Made by a program: the position numbers and the translations under genes. A stretch of DNA of 64,000 nt, from positions 629,501 through 693,500 of the forward strand of contig CM043963.1 of assembly GCA_014529385.2 (NCBI GenBank), in the 5' to 3' direction. The notes under the pieces are model-generated. The model was not told the DNA's origin and ran no database searches. It was given only the letters and a program-made list of their open reading frames with translations. Below are positions 1 through 10,262 of the stretch, piece after piece. The stretch is from Adiantum capillus-veneris. Taxonomy: Eukaryota > Streptophyta > Polypodiopsida > Polypodiales > Pteridaceae. Numbering within the stretch: the stretch's first letter is position 1; each line of letters opens with the position of its first letter.

Positions 1-689
1 TTGCTTTTGCTATAGATCTAGTGGCCACCAGGTTTACCATCAGATCCGCCGTTTGAGACGGCGGGGTGGGGACCTCACATTCTTGAATTAGACACCCCAA
101 AATGGGTAAAAATCAATTTTTTTTGTTGAACTCCGTACCCAGCCAGCTTTAACTGGTGATATCTTTGTGCTCATGAGTCTGATCAGCAAGCAGTAAGGTT
201 TTTATTGCATCTTACACCAGGTACCACCTCCAAAAATGTTGATAAAATGAAGAAACCCTCAAACACAAGAAGGTAATACTAATGTAGACAGGACCCCCAC
301 TTCAAATGCTTATAACATGGTCATTTGAAGACTTATTTGGTGGGATCTGAGAAGAAAAACATGGAAATCAAACTCAACATTTTGATCTCATAAATTTAGA
401 CATCATCCAAGCCCTCTTTGTATGTGCACCATCTGGTACAGTTCTGCAACACACTTTGAACTTCACCTTGCCATAACTTGCACACCAGAGCTTCAATTGA
501 CGGGCCGTTTGGATGAGGCAAAATCACATTGAAGAGCAGAAAATCCACACTTCAACATGAGCTTTACTCAGATTTGAGAATTCATCCATATAGCACCAAC
601 TCCTTGTACTTTGGCTTGTGAAACCACCTAAGATATTCATAACTAGATCCCTATCCTACCAAACATCGTTTTGAGCTGTGTTAACTTAA
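1..689. other. No readable gene; probable 3' flank of gypsy remnant
   Basis: I see no continuous reading frame here. By position it is the downstream side of the minus-strand gypsy integrase fragments that follow. A short perfect hairpin lies at 47-65 (7-bp stem CCGCCGT/ACGGCGG around a 5-nt loop). Confidence 0.4.
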
Positions 690-972
690 CTCACCACATA
701 CCTTTTAATGCGGCCCGTGTATGCATGTACATGTAGAACTACCTCTTTGCCATAAACCAAGTCAAATGGGGTGAAATTAGTAGCAACCTTGTAAGAAGTT
801 CTATAAGCCCATAAAAACTTCATAAGATTAACTTCCCTATTCTTCTACCTATTTGTAGACATAATTTGTGAGCATTTATATGATCTACCCATTTGCACTC
901 TCAACCAAATCATTGCAGTAAGGATGATAGGGTGAAGAAAATATGTATTGAATGCCCAACTTCTCAACCAAA
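690..972 (-). pseudogene. Ty3/gypsy integrase, 3' fragment (second copy)
   Basis: Read on the minus strand, this stretch resembles the C-terminal half of a gypsy integrase core. It has an SPYHP...VESAN block, equivalent to the usual YHPQTNGQ.ER region that carries the catalytic Glu, and then an AYRTS...FTPFDLVYGKE block typical of the end of the core. Stop codons and frame changes break it. It lies directly downstream of a second, independent copy of the same protein region, so these are two partial integrases and not one gene. The polymerase and gag of this copy are absent. Confidence 0.55.
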
Positions 973-977
973 GCCTG

Positions 978-1725
978 CACTAATTTTGACTGTTCTTCAA
1001 GACCTGCTCATAATGCTCAGAAGCCAGCAACCTATCTAGTTGTATACATTGCAAATATAGAAGCCTCTCCTTGAGTGCATCATTAGTCTCATCTTCAAGC
1101 TTTAGAAACAACTTCAAAGCTAGTATCTCCACCTCAATAGGAAGTAAGGCCTCTTTGCCAAAAACTAGATGGAAGGGAGAAAAACCAGTACCTGATTTAA
1201 TGGCAGTCCTGTAAGCCGATAGAGCACAAGGAAGCTCAAAATCCCAAGTCTTCTCATTATTTCTTGTCATATTTGTAAGAATCTTAGCTCTCCATTAAAC
1301 CCTTCATTCATACCATTATGTTCGGGATAATAGGGAGTAGTAAACTTGCGGCGCACATTAAGCTTCTCACATAGATAATCCACCAGCGCTCCCCTAAAAC
1401 CTGGACCCTTGTAAGAAAGTACCTCCAATGGCATTCCAATTTTTCAAGACATATCTTCATATACAAATTGGGAAACATCTTTACTCTTGATTATCTTAAC
1501 TACTTTGGCTTTGGTCCACTTGGATAGATAGTCAACAGCGATAAGTATGTAACATTTTCCTCTAGTTGTCATAGGTAGAGGACCTATTGCATCAATAGCC
1601 CACTTCTCAAAAAAATCATAAGCCACAATGGTGCCTCTAATTTCAGATTTTAGAACCCTATTTTACATGTTTTGGCACTCTTTACAAGACTTGCATTTTC
1701 CACTAGGCTGCCATAGCTACCATAA
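978..1725 (-). pseudogene. Ty3/gypsy integrase fragment
   Basis: The minus-strand translation gives a CxxC pair from the zinc-binding H2C2 region near 1,690. An integrase core start (AIDAIGPLP, then AVDYLSKW) follows at 1,444-1,626, a YYPEHNG..E block sits near 1,300, and SAYRTA...FHLVFGKE lies at 980-1,270. Established knowledge: this order is that of a gypsy-class DDE integrase acting on retroelement cDNA ends. The second catalytic position, usually LSD.G.EF, reads LSYKGPGF, so the Asp is lost. At least two frame breaks (near 1,440 and 1,270) separate the blocks. Reverse transcriptase is missing upstream. It is dead. Confidence 0.7.
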
Positions 1726-3022
1726 CCCTGCAAAGAACTAGTCATAACTTGAAGAGCACAACTCCAATAGGTGCACTCTAAATCTTGGAAGAAATCTTGA
1801 AAAATGAATGGCATGAAAGTTGAAGATGATCAAAATTTATTCTACACACCACTATGTGAAAAATTGAAGCAAACAAAGAGCTATCCCGATACTACTACAC
1901 GTAGAGAAGGCAAGGCGAGTGCAAAAAACTACATCCAAAAGCATCAAGGAGGCCCAATGAGCTAAAACCTAATTTTTTTAAACCTTTGGTAGTCTTGGCA
2001 TTGACGCCATCGGGGTCCATTTTGTGCTTTGTGCTTGTCAATATGCTTGAGGTGGTTTTCTAGGACAAGAAGGTGCAAAATGGACCAATCATATTGATAA
2101 GTCAAGGTTTCAAAAGTGCTATAATTGTGCCCTGGGATGTGGAATTCAAGATGATTTACGGGCCGGTCCAAACAGCTCCTCAAACGGAGCTACAATGTAG
2201 ACAATATCCCAATTCAAAAATGGAATGTTTTGTAGATTTCGGATGGACTAAGGAAGGTGCAAAAAGATGATCAAAGCTAATGTCAGTGAATAGATTTGAA
2301 GTTCTTGAGTTGTGATGCATGCTTCTTGGACCATCAATTAGAGCTAAAATGGGCAAAGTATGGCTAGTTGAAGTTTTCAAGGGCGACAATTGTGTGGCTG
2401 TTTGACCGCCTCAATAGGCACGCCATCTGGAGTTCTTTCGGGCTCATCACAGTTCTAGAGGGCAGTGTGCAATGTGTGGAGTTAGAAAGAATGGATGGCT
2501 CCTCAATTGGAGTTGCAGTTGCCAAAATAGGATGGATCATAGTCAAGTACACTCGCTAGAGGGGCAATATCAGGTGGTTTTTTCCATTTTTTGGATACGT
2601 GGTTCAAGGCCGTAGGAGAGAAGAAATGTGATGGGATATTTACAGTTCGAGGTTTGTAATGAGTATTTTCCCCCAGGCTTTATAAAGTAAGATTTTTTAT
2701 ATATCACACTTTGAAGTTTTGGGAGCTTGGAGGGCAAGGTGAGTGAGGGGCTGCCACATGGCTCCCACAATGAACCCATATGTGGGTGCGAGGACTCAGT
2801 TTCCATGGTATATCACTTGGTCCATGAATATTATTGTGTAAACCATAAGAGAGAGAGTTCTCTTTAATGTGGCAGCTATGGCATCCATCCTTGTGCACTG
2901 TGAAGGCGGTGAGGGTGCACAATGTTGCAATGTTGCATTGGCTCTGTCGGGCGGCATGCCTATTGGCTGCAGTGCTTGAGGATAATGACATGGTATGCCC
3001 ATGAGGGGAAATTTCCATGGCC
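1726..3022. other. Intergenic stretch, no recognised gene
   Basis: Short open frames occur on both strands, but none carries a motif I recognise, and they overlap one another like chance frames. It ends at the insertion site of the small LTR element at 3,028. Confidence 0.4.
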
Positions 3023-3027
3023 CGAGG

Positions 3028-3297
3028 TGTTGGGTCGCAACGGCTATGGAGGATGCAAGCGGTGAGGATCCATGGCTAGAGGTGCAGCGTGCAGAGGAAG
3101 AAGAAGAACGAGATGAGAAGAGAGATCTCAACACACAAGTAAAAATGCTATTTTTAATTGATCTATAGCCTTACATATAAAGGGTAGCCTTGCCATGCAT
3201 AACTTGGAGTCCAAGTGAAGTCACCTGCATGCTCCATAAAGGGAATTTCTTATAGGCTAGACACTCAAGATAACTGACCGAGGGCTTGAACCCAACA
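3028..3297 (-). repeat. 3' LTR of the small LTR element
   Basis: A 270-bp terminal repeat with TG...CA ends and CGAGG target duplication on its outer side. It differs from its partner at one base near 3,190. A serine-rich open frame inside it also appears in the other LTR and is not evidence of a gene. Confidence 0.9.
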
Positions 3298-3308
3298 ATC
3301 CCCCCCTC
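3298..3308 (-). other. Polypurine tract of the small LTR element
   Basis: The minus strand reads a GAGGGGGGAT-type purine run immediately inside the left repeat. That is the expected place for plus-strand DNA priming. Confidence 0.6.
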
Positions 3309-3934
3309 AAGCCCGAACTGGACAAGCAACTCATGATACCTCGAGTTTTTGGTGTACTCGTCAACCGTGAGTTTTAGGTTTTCTCACAACCAAAGGATTT
3401 CTGGTGTATCCATAACCTGGTGCTAGATCAGTAACCCCCCCTTGAACAGATAGGGTGTAGGTCAAAAAACGTTAGCTACCAAAAATGGAGTTTTTGGTTC
3501 ACTGCCAAACCTTGGGTTTAAGGTGTACCCAGTAACCTCACGAGAAGTGGGACAAAAAAGGACTGAGAACAAATATGTTTTGGGAGGTCTTACCACTTAT
3601 GTATTTGTGGCAGTGTCTAAACCCCGTACAAATGTGTATCATGGCATGGCTGACAATAGATAATGTAAAAGAGGCTTGGATTGGAAAAATATAATTGTGT
3701 TAACAAAGGACAAAACATAACAAATCTATGTATCTGAGAAATTTTTGTACTTTTTGTTGATGTACTGAGTGCTCGAAGCAAATGGTTTGCACAAGGATTG
3801 TGCATCTCCCAACAATTGGCAACCCATGTATCTTCTTGCTTCATTTGGTTTCTTTGCCGATCTCAAGCTCTTGACGCTACCGTTTATTTTTACCTTCGTG
3901 TGTGTCACTAATAAGGGACCCTGTGGCTAGCAGC

Positions 3935-4262
3935 CTTTTGATATGCTCGCAAAACTGCCAAAAAAATTGACCAAAACTATGTTGCATTGCAATACAAACT
4001 GCCAAATTATAGTAGCATTTTGAAATGCATTCTCAGTGGCTCAATGATTTGCAACAGCATTTTGATATGCAAGTAAAAGAGAGACCGCCTCTACTACAAC
4101 TGGATATATAGCATCTTGATATGCTCAAAAAACTGCCTGCTAGAGATGACAACGTTTTGAGAAGCAACCTACAGAGGCGTTTTGAGATGCTGTGTCTGTC
4201 GAGTTGGTTGCCACTGCAAGCCCTGCTAGCGCCACCAATTAGGGCAGCGTTTCAAGATGCCA
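3935..4262 (-). repeat. Seven degenerate copies of a 15-bp motif
   Basis: Within the interior of the small element a motif close to GCATYTYAAAAYGCT (minus strand) recurs about seven times at irregular 40-60 bp spacing, near 3,935, 4,014, 4,053, 4,108, 4,151, 4,171 and 4,244. Each copy is a near-palindrome. The copies are not in a constant reading frame, so a coded peptide repeat is not supported. Confidence 0.6.
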
Positions 4263-4325
4263 TGACCAGAGAAGAGCCCTGATTTTCCTGTGCCAAGATC
4301 TGCCCGCCTGAAGAGAGAACCACAC

Positions 4326-4337
4326 GCTCTGATACCA
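4326..4337 (-). other. Primer-binding site, initiator-Met tRNA type
   Basis: The minus strand reads TGGTATCAGAGC two bases inside the 5' LTR. This is the standard plant retrotransposon site for the 3' end of initiator-Met tRNA. Confidence 0.9.
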
Positions 4338-4339
4338 GT

Positions 4340-4609
4340 TGTTGGGTCGCAACGGCTATGGAGGATGCAAGCGGTGAGGATCCATGGCTAGAGGTGCAGC
4401 GTGCAGAGGAAGAAGAAGAACGAGATGAGAAGAGAGATCTCAACACACAAGTAAAAATGCTATTTTTAATTGATCTATAGCCTTACATATAAAGGGTAGC
4501 TTTGCCATGCATAACTTGGAGTCCAAGTGAAGTCACCTGCATGCTCCATAAAGGGAATTTCTTATAGGCTAGACACTCAAGATAACTGACCGAGGGCTTG
4601 AACCCAACA
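4340..4609 (-). repeat. 5' LTR of the small LTR element
   Basis: A 270-bp terminal repeat, partner of 3,028-3,297, with the CGAGG target duplication immediately outside at 4,610-4,614. It would carry the element's promoter, though I see no clear TATA box. Confidence 0.9.
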
Positions 4610-4614
4610 CGAGG

Positions 4615-4643
4615 GCCATGGATATTTTCGAAGGCAAAAAGCA

Positions 4644-4675
<32 letters not shown>

Positions 4676-5006
4676 CAACCTCAATGGTGCAAGGGACAGG
4701 GGAGGGGAGTTTAAAGGTAGTCTTGAGGAGAATTCCAAGTGAAGCAAGAGAGAAAGAGGGAAATGAAATGTTAAGTTTCAAAAGTGCCAAGGGGCACTTG
4801 TGACATCACTAGTGCTCCACTCGGCTCAGGTAAAAGAGAGTAGTTGGAAAGAAGTCAAGCAAAGGGCAATGCCCTCCCCAAAATTTCAAACTTGGGTGAA
4901 AAGTGGACCAATTAAAAGGACCATTCCAAAGATGAATAGTTCATCCTTATTAAAGGGGATTTTAATCATTTTTAATGGCTTTTGGCCTACCATTTGCAGG
5001 AGAGCC
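4615..5006. other. Spacer with 29-base poly-C run
   Basis: An uninterrupted run of C lies at 4,645-4,673. The flanking open frames on both strands code only homopolymer plus unrecognised sequence. I see no gene. Confidence 0.5.
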
Positions 5007-5011
5007 AAAGA

Positions 5012-5238
5012 TGTTGGAACTAGGGTTGCAAGGAAACGCACACAACTTGGAGAAGATGAAGGAAGCTCAAGCCACACAACAGAGAGTGTATTACTTAGTG
5101 TGAAATGGAAATATGGATAGCCCTAGAGTGATGGGCGTTTATACAATGCACGAGGGAAAAAACCTCCTAAAGAGGGAAAAAATGCCCCGACTGTCCTAGT
5201 GTGTTCACACACGTCACAACCACATGTATATTGTAACA
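5012..5238 (-). repeat. 3' LTR of old copia element
   Basis: 227 bp with TG...CA ends; pairs with 8,916-9,142. It holds the R/U5-type signature of two GGGAAAAA blocks around CCTCCTAAAGA seen in all four LTRs of this family in the window. Confidence 0.85.
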
Positions 5239-5475
5239 AGTCACCCCGCAGTGAACGAGGGCTAGCACAAAGAGTAAAGGGAAGTGCCATTCCGTGAGGA
5301 TAGGATTAGTCCACAAAAAACCTCCTAAAGAGGGGGAAAATGCCCCGACTGTCCTAGTGTGTTCACACACATCACAACCACATGTATATTGTAACAAGTC
5401 ACCCCGCAGTGAACGAGGGCTAGCACAAAGAGTAAAGGGAAGTGCCATGTCGTGAGGACAGGATTATTCCACAAA
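5159..5475 (-). repeat. 158-bp tandem duplication across LTR end and polypurine tract
   Basis: The segment from CCTCCTAAAGAGGG through the LTR terminus and about 80 bp of internal sequence is present twice, starting at 5,163 and 5,321. The element therefore appears to have two LTR ends in a row. The units differ by a few bases. Confidence 0.85.
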
Positions 5476-5941
5476 GGGAGCAAGGCCAAACTTTGCGGAA
5501 AGCTTTGAGCTTCTCACGAGACAATGCCTTTGTGAAAAGATTTACAAGGTTATCCTGTGTTGGCACATAAGCCAAGCTAATATCTCCTGTTGAGATCCTC
5601 TTCCTAACATAGTGGTAATGCACCTCAATGTGCTTTGTGCGAGCATGAAAAATTGGGTTCTTTGCAACTGCCAATGTACTCTAACTGTCAGTGTAGCTGA
5701 TGTTGGCAATGTCTGGTCCAACACCCAAATCAGCCATAAGGCATTTCAGCCATACACACTCCACCGTAGCTGTGAAGACTTCCCTGTACTCAGCCTCACA
5801 ACTGGAAGTGGCCATAGTAGGTTGCTTCTTGCTCAACCATGAAATAGGTGGACTGCTAAGCATGAAACAAAAACCACTTGTGGACACTCGTATGTCATAA
5901 CAACCAGCCCAATCTAAGTCTAAAAAAGCATGTAAATCTGG
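5460..5941 (-). pseudogene. Copia RNase H / end of pol
   Basis: On the minus strand the translation matches the RNase H end of copia pol: TSGFCFML, SWLSKKQPT, CEAEYR, then a HARTKHIEVHYHYVR block and FTKAL near the C terminus. It corresponds nearly residue for residue to the same region of the element at 49,608. A frame break near 5,680 separates the two halves. At 5,942 the sequence jumps directly to integrase, so all of the reverse-transcriptase palm with its YVDD box is missing. Non-functional. Confidence 0.8.
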
Positions 5942-6292
5942 CGGTATGGCTTTCTATCATTCCATGATTCATATGGAGTCATAGACTACAACGCTTTCAT
6001 AGGACACCTGTTGAGTACATAAGTGGCACACATGATAACCTCGAGCTAAAATGAATGTGGTAAAGCTTGACTCTTGACCATACATCGTGCCATTTTTGTA
6101 AGACCTATTTTTCGTCTCAACAACTCCATTTTGCTGAGGAGTATACGGCACTGTACATTGGTGTTGTATGCCACGACTAGCCAAAAATGCATTAAATACA
6201 TGAGACATATACTCTCTCCCTCGATCGGAACAGAGGGTGCCCATAGTACATTCGAGACATTATCAGCCATACCACGAAATTGCTTGTAGCAC
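5942..6292 (-). pseudogene. Copia integrase core fragment
   Basis: The minus-strand frames show LCSDRGREYMSH and PYTPQQNGVVE. These are the second Asp and the Glu blocks of a copia DDE integrase, here with GGEY changed to GREY. A frame shift separates this from the preceding MVKSQALPHSF block. Upstream continuity is broken by the foreign sequence at 6,293. Confidence 0.75.
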
Positions 6293-6741
6293 ATTAAGAA
6301 GAGAATTGGATCTAGGAGAAACTATTTATTTGGAAGTTTAAGGAAGTCAAACCTTTAGTATTAAGAAAGTAATCAAAGTATAGCTTTTGAATTCAAACAG
6401 GCAAAACGGCTAATTGTTTGAATTCAAAGTCCCCCCCCAAAATAGAATCTAAAATCTAGCTGGTAAAACAATATCATGTAGCATAACAATGGAAAGAGCT
6501 CGACATGTAGATTGCAGATCTATGATCTCCGCTCCAATGAGAGATCATATGTGGGAGTTATGGAAGGCAAAAAATCATAAAATTATCCACCTTCTTTTTG
6601 GGGGGAAAAGTGCATCCTTTGGCCACTCTTACAAATCTCTTACACACCCACCATTCTTGCACACATGGTGCACATCTATTCGTCAAAGTTTTAAGGTCAT
6701 GGAAAATAAAAAGGCCCTCATACACCCCATTCTCTTTCTAA
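6293..6741. other. ~450-bp insertion of unknown type inside copia
   Basis: The sister element at 49,608 runs straight across this point (near 52,340), so about 450 bp here are inserted. Outer bases are loosely inverted (GAAGAGAATTGG at the left, GAAAGAGAATGG as the complement at the right) and TA flanks both sides, which hints at a small TIR element, but the match is weak. No coding frame is recognised. Confidence 0.5.
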
Positions 6742-7500
6742 TGCATAAACACTTCGGACTTAGATTTCAACGGATACACCCATGCATGCCTGAAGTATTC
6801 ATCAAATGAAAGTCACGAAGTACAAGTAATTTCCTAAGGACGGAGTTTGCATAGGCCCACAAACATCACTATGCACAAGTTGCAATCTGCATGTAGCATG
6901 AACTGACCCATCCTTTGGAAACTTAGCACGCTGTATTTTACCAAAAATACACCCTTCACAACAGGTGCTTCAAGAGGTGGCAAAGAAGTAGCCAAACCAG
7001 ATTTCCCTGCAAATGCAGCAAACTGGCAAAATTCAGATGCCCAACACATGCATGCCACAGTTTTGCATCTGAAATGGCCCTTGAATTTGCAACTACATTT
7101 GCAAAATTTTGTCCACACTTGTCATACAAAGTGAGCTTATACATCCCACGACACAAAAGGTCAGATGCAACAATTTTATCACCAAAACGGAGATCATGAA
7201 CTGTACATCTGTCATCCATAAATTCGACTACAAGACCAAGTCTAGCAAGTGCAGATACAGACAAAAGGTTCTTTTTTATCCCAAGTACATAAAATGCATC
7301 AACAAGTGTGAAAGAACTGCCATTTGCAGCAATAATCACAATCTTTCCAACTCCGTGAACATGATAAGAGGCATTGTTGGCACAAGTCACCGTACTCCCA
7401 TGAGGGACAAAAACTCAATAGAGGGGTAATGTGCTTTGTAGAACCACTATCAAAATACCATACATGTGAATCTGCAGCAACAACTGACATACTTGCATCA
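6742..7500 (-). pseudogene. Copia pre-integrase / integrase N-terminal region
   Basis: The minus-strand translation carries the copia protease-to-integrase linker. It has a WYFDSGSTKHIT protease block near 7,450 (D-S-G catalytic triad), a long VDAFYVLGIKKNLLSVSAL stretch, and a GAG-pre-integrase LWHACVGHLNFASLLHLQ block. Stops and at least two frame shifts interrupt it. It aligns collinearly with the full-length sister element, so identity is secure although function is lost. Confidence 0.8.
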
Positions 7501-8553
7501 TGGACAATAGGATTGTAAGTGCATTTTGCACTAAATGCCCATTCTGCATCTACATGAGCATCACAATCTCCTTTGACAAAAGACTCTACAATCGTTGCAC
7601 TTGTATTAGACCTTGTAGTGGATCTAGACTCTTAATTCTTAGCCTCTTTTACCTTCAATTTCCAACACTGCTTGATCAAGTGATCATTTTCTTTACAATA
7701 ATGGCAATGCATCTTCTTTTTTCCCTTATAACCAGAGTAGCCAGACGAAGTGTTTCCAGTAGAAGCATTAGGAACAAAAGTTTTTCCACTCGCAGTAGAA
7801 CCATAAGAAGTGGTTACATTGTTGTTCCCACCTTTTCTTTGAACAACAATAAAATCTTGTTCAACTTCACGTTGCCTAGTCCTTTTTTTTTGGAAAGTGA
7901 ATCTTGCAACAACAATGTGCATAATGCATCAACTTGACAACTTCAGGATTTACTTGGGTCATAAGTCTCCAAGAACTAGCAAAAGTCTGATAAGAATCTC
8001 GCAAAGCATCAAAAACAATCTGCATAAGTGAACTATCAAAAATGACTTTTCCTGCTAAAATTAGTTGCTCATTAACATCCTTGACACGAGCAAGGAAAGT
8101 TTTTATTTCATCCTCCTCATGCATAATCTTTGATTTCATCTCTTTATGCAGCAAAGCAATTTTAGCCTCATTGCAGCTTGCATAAAGACATGCTATAGTA
8201 TCCCAAGCCTATTTTGCAATTTTTTCTTAGCGAATGTGAGGAGTGATAGTGCACTTCAAACACAATGCAATCAATTCATGAGCTTGCGCATCTCTTGCAT
8301 CCCAACAACAATCTTGCTCAGCCGTAGACAAAAAAACTCTAACAGCTGCAACCCTGGCAACAAAACCTGGAGCATCATCAACATCGCCTGCATCCACAGT
8401 ACCAGGACATACATCAATGCCCTGCACAATGTTCCAAACTCTCTTTGACACAAGTACATGTTGCATCATGTAAGCCCACATAGGGTAATTTTCCTCATAC
8501 AATCTGTCCTTAGTAGCAAACATCTTGAACACATATGTGTTGTTGTCAGCCAT
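7500..8553 (-). pseudogene. Copia gag (with nucleocapsid zinc knuckle)
   Basis: It starts at the ATG whose complement lies at 8,551-8,553, the same start as in the sister copy (MADNN versus MVDNN). The gag core follows (YPMWAYMMQHVLVS...WNIVQGIDV), then the region around 7,900-8,150 with FLARVKDVNEQLI, and a CHYCKENDHLIKQC zinc knuckle near 7,700. Established knowledge: copia gag forms the virus-like particle, and the CCHC knuckle binds RNA. Frame breaks near 8,230 and 7,900 inactivate it. Codons after RLMTQ read on here, whereas the sister copy has a stop. Confidence 0.8.
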
Positions 8554-8901
8554 GGAAAATGCCTGTACTTGATGTGAAAACTACCAAAAACAGGAGAAAC
8601 TTAGTGAGACTAGCACGTGCTATATAGCACAATGCGTAGTAGGCTGTATGGGACCTGCTATGCAATAATTGGCATTGACAAAAATTCTGTACAAAATGAA
8701 AAAATTCCTTGTGCAGACCTGGCTGTAGTGGAAACGGAGGTCGAAATGAGCCCAAAATGAAATTTTGAGAAAACCAAGCTCTACGAGCTTAATCAAAATT
8801 TTTGTTGACCTGTTGACGCTCGCCAAAGCTCCTTGAAATCTGAGAAAGTGAGCAGGGGTGTTCTGGCGGTGCTAGCGACTAAGCCCGAGACGATGTGACT
8901 T

Positions 8902-8913
8902 ACTCTGATACCA
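8902..8913 (-). other. Primer-binding site of old copia element
   Basis: The minus strand reads TGGTATCAGAGT, one mismatch from the initiator-Met consensus, next to the 5' LTR. Confidence 0.85.
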
Positions 8914-8915
8914 AT

Positions 8916-9142
8916 TGTTGGAATTAGGGTTGCAGGGAAAGCCACACAGCTTGGAGAAGACGAAGGAAGCTCAAGGCACACAACAGAGAGTGTATTACTT
9001 AGTGTGCAATGGAGAGATGGATAGCCATAGAGTGATGGACGTACATACAATGCACGAGGGAAAAAACCTCCTAAAGAGAGAAAAAATGCCTCGGTGGTCC
9101 TAGTGTGTTCACACACATCACTACCACATGTATATGGTAACA
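8916..9142 (-). repeat. 5' LTR of old copia element
   Basis: 227 bp with TG...CA ends. Target duplication AAAGA follows at 9,143-9,147. Confidence 0.85.
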
Positions 9143-9147
9143 AAAGA

Positions 9148-10262
9148 GAGTGAGTGTGTTTTTTCTTGGGGCTTTTTGGGAGCCGTTTAAGCCTAGTAAG
9201 AGGTAATTTTAAATGTTCTTCTAGAGGAAGATCAAGCTATTGTTTCCCCAATTTTGTGTCATTTCTCCTTCACCCCTTCTCTTTCTCCTGCTCTTGTGGT
9301 ATTTCTCAATGTTGGAAATGTGGATGTGTGTATCTCCCCCCCCCCCCCCCCCCCCTCTTGAACTGGCGGTGTTTTGTGCTAAGAGAGTGAGATTGAGTAG
9401 TCATACGTGTTGTAAGGGTTGAAACGAGTTTTGGTGGTGGGTGCCTGGTGTGGTATGGTTTGTGGGGTGTGTGAGCATTGGGAAGTGTGCAAACAGTGAT
9501 CTGCTATTGCAAATTGTGTCTTTCGAAGGTGTTTTTGAGAGAATAGAGGTGTTGTGAATTCCATGAGCTATAGAGAGCCTTGTGCTGAGTGTTGGGTATG
9601 TTCCCCATTCCCCTCTCCAACGTTGCAATAAGAATTTGATGTTGCAGACTTGTGATTTCCCAAACTCCTCTCTAACCAACAGTCTTTTTAGTACAATTTT
9701 TATTTTTTTATCACTCATTATTAAAATTTTAGCTTACACCTTCTCTACTAACTATTTATTCTTTAGAGCTAATGTAATTTATCCAAGATACTTGAATTTA
9801 TCTAACTGTCTTTCATGCATGTGCATGACGATTCTGATGATTGTGGCCCTCCAAATAACTCTGAATGCGAGCGATGGCTCAAGGACAAACTCCATTTCCT
9901 TGTACCAAGTGCAAAGGAGCATCCCTTGCTTGAGGCACATTGCCTTGGAAAATGTGGAGAACGAGGGTCTTTGGATCCCTAAAAAAGGCTCGAGTAGATA
10001 GGAGCACCGTTACCCCCTCGCTTGAGGATGCTCCCCATTGGTCTATATTTGGTGGTGGTGCTCTTGCATGCAACACTAAAAGACAACAGCAAGAGTGGGT
10101 GAGTGAAGGCATGGCACGTGATGATTGTGCTACTATATCTACTTTGGAAGGTTCTCCACGTGCATCTCAGGGACAACTCAACTTTGAGGATGAGCACATG
10201 TTCAACATGGTGGATGAGTTGCTGGCACATGAATCCAACATGTGCAAAGAGGGTTATAGACC
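9148..10262. other. No recognised gene; 20-base poly-C run
   Basis: A C run sits at 9,336-9,355. Several short frames exist, among them one at 9,940-10,275 that lies just upstream of the CACTA-like fragment and might belong to it, but it has no motif I can name. Confidence 0.4.

Larger units (their letters stand above)
3028..4609 (-). mobile_element. Small non-autonomous LTR retrotransposon (TRIM-like)
   Basis: Two 270-bp direct repeats bound a 1,042-bp interior. The repeats start TGTTGGGTCG, end CTTGAACCCAACA and differ at one position that I can find. A 5-bp target duplication CGAGG flanks the element (3,023-3,027 and 4,610-4,614). The primer-binding site next to the right repeat reads on the minus strand, and a purine-rich tract touches the left repeat, so the element is on the minus strand. 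The interior has no gag or pol motif. Established knowledge: such LTR elements are mobilised in trans by an autonomous relative. The near-identical LTRs imply a recent insertion. Confidence 0.9.
5012..9142 (-). mobile_element. Ty1/copia retrotransposon, internally deleted, old
   Basis: LTRs of 227 bp (TGTTGGAA...GGTAACA) lie at 5,012-5,238 and 8,916-9,142, with target duplication AAAGA at 5,007-5,011 and 9,143-9,147. A PBS for initiator-Met tRNA sits beside the right LTR, so transcription would run on the minus strand. The LTRs differ at roughly two dozen positions, which marks an old insertion. Compared with its sister at 49,608-54,739 it has lost about 1.6 kb (junction near 5,942, removing the end of integrase and most of the reverse transcriptase), has gained about 450 bp of foreign sequence (6,293-6,741) and carries a 158-bp tandem duplication at its 3' end. 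Confidence 0.9.

Noticed and set aside
4252-4446. Ser-rich open frame duplicated at 3,028 and 4,340
   Set aside because: It is the reading of a simple AAG/GAA-rich LTR segment on the minus strand, seen twice because LTRs are repeats.
4618-4803. Poly-Pro / poly-Gly open frames around the C run
   Set aside because: They are an artefact of a 29-base homopolymer read on either strand.
7500-7937. 145-codon plus-strand frame
   Set aside because: It is the antisense shadow of the copia gag/knuckle region on the minus strand, where the motifs are.
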